From Phytophthora sp. 'mugwort' (lineage: Eukaryota; Oomycota; Peronosporomycetes; Peronosporales; Peronosporaceae), in the NCBI GenBank assembly GCA_033558025.1, contig JAUCEF010000020.1:1-50010 (forward strand): a stretch of DNA of 50,010 nt. Direction: 5' to 3'. Shown piece by piece: positions 46,497 through 50,010 of this stretch. The stretch's first letter is position 1. Each line of letters opens with the position of its first letter. The notes below the pieces were generated by a model. The model saw nothing but the letters and a program-made list of their open reading frames with translations. It did not search any database and was not told the DNA's origin. A program made the translations under genes and the position numbers.

Positions 46497-47028
46497 TTAA
46501 TCCACTATTTCATAAGTATCAGGATCTAATCGATCGATATCATCTATACGTTCACCTGTTTCAACATCTAAATAATGAAAATATCTATATAGATTCAGAG
46601 GATTTCCAGATCTTGTAATTTTTCTTTTTGGTGGTTTTGGTAAAGAGTCACTATCTGAATCAAAATTTAAATCAGTTGAAAAATTACTAGGAAAATCGCT
46701 TGGGAAATTGTCGCTATCAAAAAAAAAAGCATCTAGAAATAAATAAAACAAAAAAGATAAAAAAAAAAAAACGAAAATAGTTGGCATATTATCGTCAATT
46801 CTTTTTAAAATACTTTTAGGTTTTTCTTCTTTTTTTAAAGCAGCTTCCTCAGCCTCAGCTCTCTAAATCTATAAAATCTTCTAATAAAGTTATTTCAAGA
46901 GGTAAAAGAATTAAAATAAATTTAAAAATATTTTGAAAAAATTTAGGATGTATTTTTAATATATCTTGTATAATTTTATATAGATTATAAGCAAAAAATA
47001 TCCTTTTAATAATGTTAAAAAAAATCAT
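46497..47028 (-). pseudogene. orf186, overlap copy broken by a 1-base insertion
   Basis: This is the same ORF as 4345-4875, but an extra C at 46859 shifts the frame just after IDLE. The upstream part then stops and the C-terminal part is only open from an internal ATG at 46787. As both copies represent one locus, at least one is a sequencing or consensus error; the uninterrupted version at 4345-4875 is probably right. Confidence 0.8.
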
Positions 47029-47128
47029 AATTTTTATAAAGAAGTAAATAAATGTCAATACTAATATTATTCCCTAATTAAAAAATGGAAATACCAAATA
47101 CTGCCTTTGGGTACATTTATTTGAATTA

Positions 47129-47200
47129 AGCAAAAAAAGGGATTTGAACCCTCAACATTAACCTTGGCAAGGTTATACTCTACCATTGAGCTATTTTTGC
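47129..47200 (-). tRNA. trnG(gcc): tRNA-Gly (GCC), overlap copy
   Basis: Repeat of 4976-5047. Confidence 0.95.
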
Positions 47201-47213
47201 TAATAAATTATTT

Positions 47214-47741
47214 TTATAATAAAAATAGTGAATTTAATAATAAAAATAATTCATAATGATTTTTTGCATTTGTATGAATAGAAACATCTATTGGAGGTAT
47301 ATCTTTGAATTTTAAAAATTCAGTTTTTAATTCAAAAAAATCTAAAATATTTCGAATTTGAAAATTTAAAATATTTTGATTTTTAAAATTAAAATTTATT
47401 TTAGTTAAATTTTGAAAAAGAAAAATCAAAATTTTTTCTAAAAAATTAAAAATATTTTTTTTTCTTAAAGTTATTTTACAACCTATAATTGAATTTTTTT
47501 TGATTTTTAAAAAAATATTATTTTTTTTTGATTTTGTTATTATAGGTTTTTGATTTGTTATTAATTTTAAAAGTAAAATTATATTAATTAATTTTTTTTT
47601 TTCAATATTAGCGTTTTTAAAACCAATATTTAAACATATTTTACTTATTTTAGGTATTTCAAATATATTTTTAAAATTTAATTTTGTTAAAAGATCGTAT
47701 ATAGTAATATTTTGATAATGGATTTGTAAATTTTTTTTCAT
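47214..47741 (-). CDS. rpl5: rpl5, overlap copy
   Basis: Same 175-residue product as 5061-5588. Confidence 0.9.
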   Translation of the reverse strand: MKKNLQIHYQNITIYDLLTKLNFKNIFEIPKISKICLNIGFKNANIEKKKLINIILLLKLITNQKPIITKSKKNNIFLKIKKNSIIGCKITLRKKNIFNFLEKILIFLFQNLTKINFNFKNQNILNFQIRNILDFFELKTEFLKFKDIPPIDVSIHTNAKNHYELFLLLNSLFLL

Positions 47742-47747
47742 ATATTT

Positions 47748-48119
47748 TTATAAAATATTTGAAGCTAATGCTAATATTTTGAAATTTTTTTTCTTCCGAA
47801 ATTCAGAAGTAATCGGACCAAATATACGTGTTCCTAGGGGTTTATTTTGATTATTTAAAATAATTATACAATTTTTATCAAATTTTATTATATTACCTAT
47901 TGTACTTTTTTTTTGATATGTTGTATGTATAATTAAAGCTTTAAATAAATCTCCTTTAATTATTTTAATTTTTTTTTTTTGATTTAAACGTAATTTTTTA
48001 GCAGAAATTAAAATTGTATCCCCAATTTTTCCAATTTTTTTTTTATAAATTTTTATACATTGTCCTATTTTAATACCACTATTATCATTTACTTTTAATT
48101 TAGTTTGAATTTGAATCAT
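47748..48119 (-). CDS. rpl14: rpl14, overlap copy
   Basis: Same 123-residue product as 5595-5966. Confidence 0.97.
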   Translation of the reverse strand: MIQIQTKLKVNDNSGIKIGQCIKIYKKKIGKIGDTILISAKKLRLNQKKKIKIIKGDLFKALIIHTTYQKKSTIGNIIKFDKNCIIILNNQNKPLGTRIFGPITSEFRKKKNFKILALASNIL

Positions 48120-48141
48120 AAATTATATATTAATTTTAAAA

Positions 48142-48213
48142 TGATGAGAGTAGGATTTGAACCTACATCTTCAGATTATGAGCCTGATAAGTTACCTATT
48201 ACTCTATCTCATC
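48142..48213 (-). tRNA. trnM(cat): tRNA-Met (CAU) first, overlap copy
   Basis: Repeat of 5989-6060. Confidence 0.85.
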
Positions 48214-48231
48214 TTATATTTTCTTCCTTTT

Positions 48232-48306
48232 TCGGAAGAAAAGGATTTGAACCTTTGATCTTCTGTTCCCAAAACAGACGCATTAGCCAGACTATGCTAC
48301 CTTCCG
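48232..48306 (-). tRNA. trnP(tgg): tRNA-Pro (UGG), overlap copy
   Basis: Repeat of 6079-6153. Confidence 0.95.
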
Positions 48307-48318
48307 TTTAAAGATAAT

Positions 48319-48390
48319 TAATGATGGTAGGATTTGAACCTACAACATTAGGATTATGATTCCCACGCTCTACCATTAAACTACATCATC
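48319..48390 (-). tRNA. trnM(cat): tRNA-Met (CAU) second, overlap copy
   Basis: Repeat of 6166-6237. Confidence 0.83.
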
Positions 48391-48414
48391 TTATTAATAC
48401 TTTATTAATAAAAT

Positions 48415-48503
48415 AAGTCGAAGTGGGATTTGAACCCACGAGTTAATAAATTAACTGATAGTTTAGCAAACTACTGCCTTAAACCTGACTTGGCTATTCG
48501 ACC
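48415..48503 (-). tRNA. trnS(gct): tRNA-Ser (GCU), overlap copy
   Basis: Repeat of 6262-6350. Confidence 0.93.
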
Positions 48504-48515
48504 TAAAATATAAAA

Positions 48516-48587
48516 CTTCTTTGATAGGATTTGAACCTACAACCTAATGGTTAACAGCCATTTGCTCTACCGTTGAGCTACAAAGAA
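48516..48587 (-). tRNA. trnN(gtt): tRNA-Asn (GUU), overlap copy
   Basis: Repeat of 6363-6434. Confidence 0.95.
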
Positions 48588-48607
48588 ATAATTATATTTT
48601 AATTTTT

Positions 48608-48897
48608 AAAACTTTTAGTATTTTTAAGCTAAATATTTTACAATACTTATACTTAAAACCTATTAATGTAATCATCTTTTACAGTTTTTATATGAAAAAT
48701 TTTTAAGAATGGTTTCTTACTTAGATGCTTTCAGTAATTATCCAAAATAAATTTAGCTACTCGGCTATGCCTCTCAACAACCGATACACCAGAGATTTAC
48801 CCTTCTCGGTCCTCTCGTACTAGAGTTAGATTCTTGCATTTTTCAAAATATCTATAGAAGATAGGAACCAAACTGTCTCACGACGTTCTAAACCCAA

Positions 48898-48937
<40 letters not shown>

Positions 48938-49015
48938 AACCTTCTTCAGCTCCAGGATGTGATGAGTCGACATCGAGGTGCCAAACGACTCCGTCGATAG
49001 GAGCTCTTAGGAGTC

Positions 49016-49058
<43 letters not shown>

Positions 49059-49494
49059 AATCTTTCCACAAAGAATTATCGGATCACTATGACCGACTTT
49101 CGTCCCTGTTTGATATGTCTATCTTACAGTCAAGCAAGCTTTTACCATTATGCTCTACAATTGATAATATTATCCAATTTGAGCTTACCTTTGTACACCT
49201 CCGTTACTCTTTAGGAGGTGACCGCCCCAGTCAAACTACCAACCATACAATGTCTATTTAAAAAATATTAGTTATTTATTTTAATAAGAGTGGTATTTCA
49301 AGAATATCTATACAATTTACTAGCGTAAAGGTTTAAAAGATTACCACTTATACTACACATATTAGATAAAATAACAATATAAAGATGTAGTAAAGGTTCA
49401 CGGGGTCTTTCCGTCTAACTATAGAAAATCCGCATCTTCACGGATAATTCAAATTCACTGAGTCTATATTGGAGACAGCGGGGATGTCGTTACA

Positions 49495-49551
<57 letters not shown>

Positions 49552-49609
49552 GAGTTACGGCCGCCGTTTACTGGGACTTCCATTTAATGCGCAAACATTT
49601 CCTTTTAAT

Positions 49610-49647
<38 letters not shown>

Positions 49648-50010
49648 GTTACCATTTAGCAGAGTCCTAAGTTTTTATTAAACAGTCGCAACCCCCTATT
49701 TTGTGACACCTAATTATTAAAAATAATTAGGTACTTTTTATCCCGAAGTTACAAAGTCATTTTGCCGAGTTCCTTCAATATAGTTCTCTCATTCACCTTA
49801 GTCTACTCGACCTATCCACCTGTGTCGGTTTAGGGTACGGTTTTTAATTAAAAAAGCTATTTCCTGAAAAATTAAAAATTTTTGTCACTTTTTTAAAAAA
49901 ATTTAATTTAAAAATTATCCCATCAAAATCTGCTTTCGTCAAATCTTTCTTAGGGGCCGTTTCACTCTATGTAATACATCTTAACATAGAAACCCTTGGA
50001 TTTACGGTGA
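48608..50010 (-). rRNA. rnl: large subunit rRNA, 3' part (window-edge partial)
   Basis: Repeat of 6455-7857. The window ends inside the gene, so the 5' half is missing here; see 6455-9095 for the full gene. Confidence 0.95.

Overview
The window is a mitochondrial genome from a protist. It is extremely AT-rich and intron-free, and it carries a bacterial-like ribosomal protein set, complex I genes including nad7, nad9 and a full nad11, plus atp1, atp6, atp8, atp9, cob, cox1-3 and tatC. Best guess: a heterotrophic stramenopile (bicosoecid- or oomycete-like). This rests on the gene order rps14-rps8-rpl6-rps2-rps4, full-length nad11, tatC and the absence of any trnT, all familiar from stramenopile mtDNA. 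The species is inference. The standard genetic code fits: nad11 ends in TGA inside an ATGA overlap with nad1, and the only tryptophan tRNA has a CCA anticodon.

The sequence is one circular-map unit of about 42,152 bp plus overlap: bases 1-7857 recur at 42153-50010. The second pass differs by one inserted C, which breaks orf186, so the unit is 42,152 or 42,153 bp. Genes at 42153-50010 are assembly copies, not extra genes.

Layout on the circle. (1) A long minus-strand unit runs from rpl2 (15910) down to position 1 and on through the overlap to orf137 (40564): rpl2-rps19-rps3-rpl16-trnI-orf222-atp8-trnK-trnA-rps14-rps8-rpl6-rps2-rps4-orf250-rnl-five tRNAs-rpl14-rpl5-trnG-orf186-trnG-trnY-rns-trnW-cox2-cox1-orf137. 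(2) A short plus unit holds rps13-rps11-trnS-rpl31-like. (3) tatC and trnC lie on minus. (4) A plus unit holds trnL-trnL-nad11-nad1-nad4L. (5) A minus unit runs nad2-trnF-rps10-trnR-trnQ-trnI-trnV-rps12-rps7-cox3-atp6-trnD-nad3-atp9-nad9-cob and on into the inverted copies. (6) A plus unit holds nad7-rpl10-like-trnH-nad4-trnE-atp1-nad5-nad6-trnR. Twenty-five distinct tRNA genes are present.

The most striking structure is a palindrome with no spacer, about 2.88 kb per arm, centred at 21493/21494. It duplicates nad4L, nad1 and the last 523 codons of nad11 in inverted orientation and stops 7 bp from cob. Read as a linear map opened at the centre, the same sequence is a roughly 42 kb molecule with 2.88 kb terminal inverted repeats. 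It could therefore be a hairpin- or TIR-ended linear mtDNA, a circle with a true palindrome, or an assembly artefact. Other unusual items are orf250, with 23 tandem hexapeptide units; the unrecognised membrane ORFs orf186 and orf137; and a 10-bp tandem repeat with hairpins upstream of rns.

Together the genes supply complex I, III, IV and ATP synthase core subunits, the translation apparatus needed to make them, and a twin-arginine translocase subunit.
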